From Gemmatimonadota bacterium (GTDB lineage Bacteria > Gemmatimonadota > Gemmatimonadetes > Gemmatimonadales > Gemmatimonadaceae), in contig PKVB01000176.1 of assembly GCA_003131365.1 (NCBI GenBank), positions 1 through 6,087 on the forward strand: 6,087 nt of DNA, in the 5' to 3' direction. Under the pieces are notes generated by a model. The model saw only the letters and a program-made list of their open reading frames with translations, did not search any database and was not told where the DNA came from. Position numbers and translations under genes: made by a program. Positions within the stretch are counted from its first letter, which is position 1. Each line of letters starts with the position of its first letter. Of the stretch, positions 6,036 through 6,087 are shown one piece after another.

Positions 6036-6084
6036 TGAACGGGATCCGAGATCTCAACTGCAAAATGAACGGGATCCGAGATCT
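6036..6084 (+). repeat. Two perfect 19-bp direct repeats, 30-bp period
   Basis: TGAACGGGATCCGAGATCT occurs at 6036-6054 and again at 6066-6084, separated by 11 bp (CAACTGCAAAA). Each copy contains the palindromes GGATCC and AGATCT. The copies diverge directly after the 19 bp (CAA against GAG), so this is one duplicated segment, not a long tandem array as far as the window shows. Confidence 0.95.
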
Positions 6085-6087
6085 GAG
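6065..6087 (+). CDS. Possible start of the next gene, cut by window edge
   Basis: ATG at 6065 opens a frame reading MNGIRDL and one incomplete codon (AG-) at the window end. A start of this kind, DLR shortly after the initiator, is common in MacB/FtsX-like ABC permeases of soil bacteria, but seven residues cannot identify a gene. The 43 bp between the previous stop and this ATG contain no clear Shine-Dalgarno. The same codons occur 30 bp upstream in the same frame, starting with CTG. Confidence 0.25.

Noticed and set aside
6041..6055. Terminator after the second amidohydrolase
   Set aside because: GATC-CGA-GATC can form only a tiny stem of four pairs plus a wobble, and no T-run follows.
6036..6087. 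CRISPR-like repeat pair
   Set aside because: The repeats are 19 bp with an 11-bp gap, too short for a CRISPR spacer, and the flanking bases suggest a duplicated coding segment.

Overview
The window is GC-rich bacterial DNA packed with genes and with no large gene-free stretch. The gene content is an ECF sigma factor with a zinc-finger anti-sigma factor and a Spy-like periplasmic protein, a DedA membrane protein, and two adjacent exported amidohydrolase-like proteins. This fits a free-living Gram-negative, double-membraned bacterium. The style resembles Gemmatimonadota or a similar soil phylum, but that is an impression; there is no rRNA or marker gene to fix the taxonomy.

Left half, minus strand (read right to left). 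An ECF sigma factor (2424-1867) overlaps its membrane-anchored zinc-finger anti-sigma factor (1874-1263) by 8 bp. It is followed after 14 bp by a secreted Spy/CpxP-like LTxxQ protein (1248-712). An intrinsic terminator (676-641) closes this three-gene unit. Only 15 bp beyond it begins a DedA-family membrane protein (625 to the left edge, open at its C-terminus), which may use a promoter buried in the terminator or read-through. The cassette looks like an envelope-stress module: the anti-sigma factor holds the sigma factor at the membrane, and the third gene is a plausible periplasmic sensor or chaperone. A candidate ECF-type autoregulatory promoter (2465-2439) lies just upstream of the sigma gene.

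Right half, plus strand. From the short divergent region at 2425-2495 starts a cytoplasmic glycerophosphodiester phosphodiesterase (2496-3248). After 44 bp come two adjacent amidohydrolase-fold genes separated by 3 bp. The first (3293-4714) is a probable lipoprotein with the metal-binding histidines intact. The second (4718-6022) is a secreted paralogue in which every recognisable metal ligand has been replaced, so it looks like a pseudoenzyme partner of the first. The three plus-strand genes are close enough to be one operon.

The right edge (6035-6087) holds an imperfect 30-bp-period direct repeat that stays in one open reading frame and ends in ATG plus six codons. It may be the beginning of the next gene, duplicated at its start.
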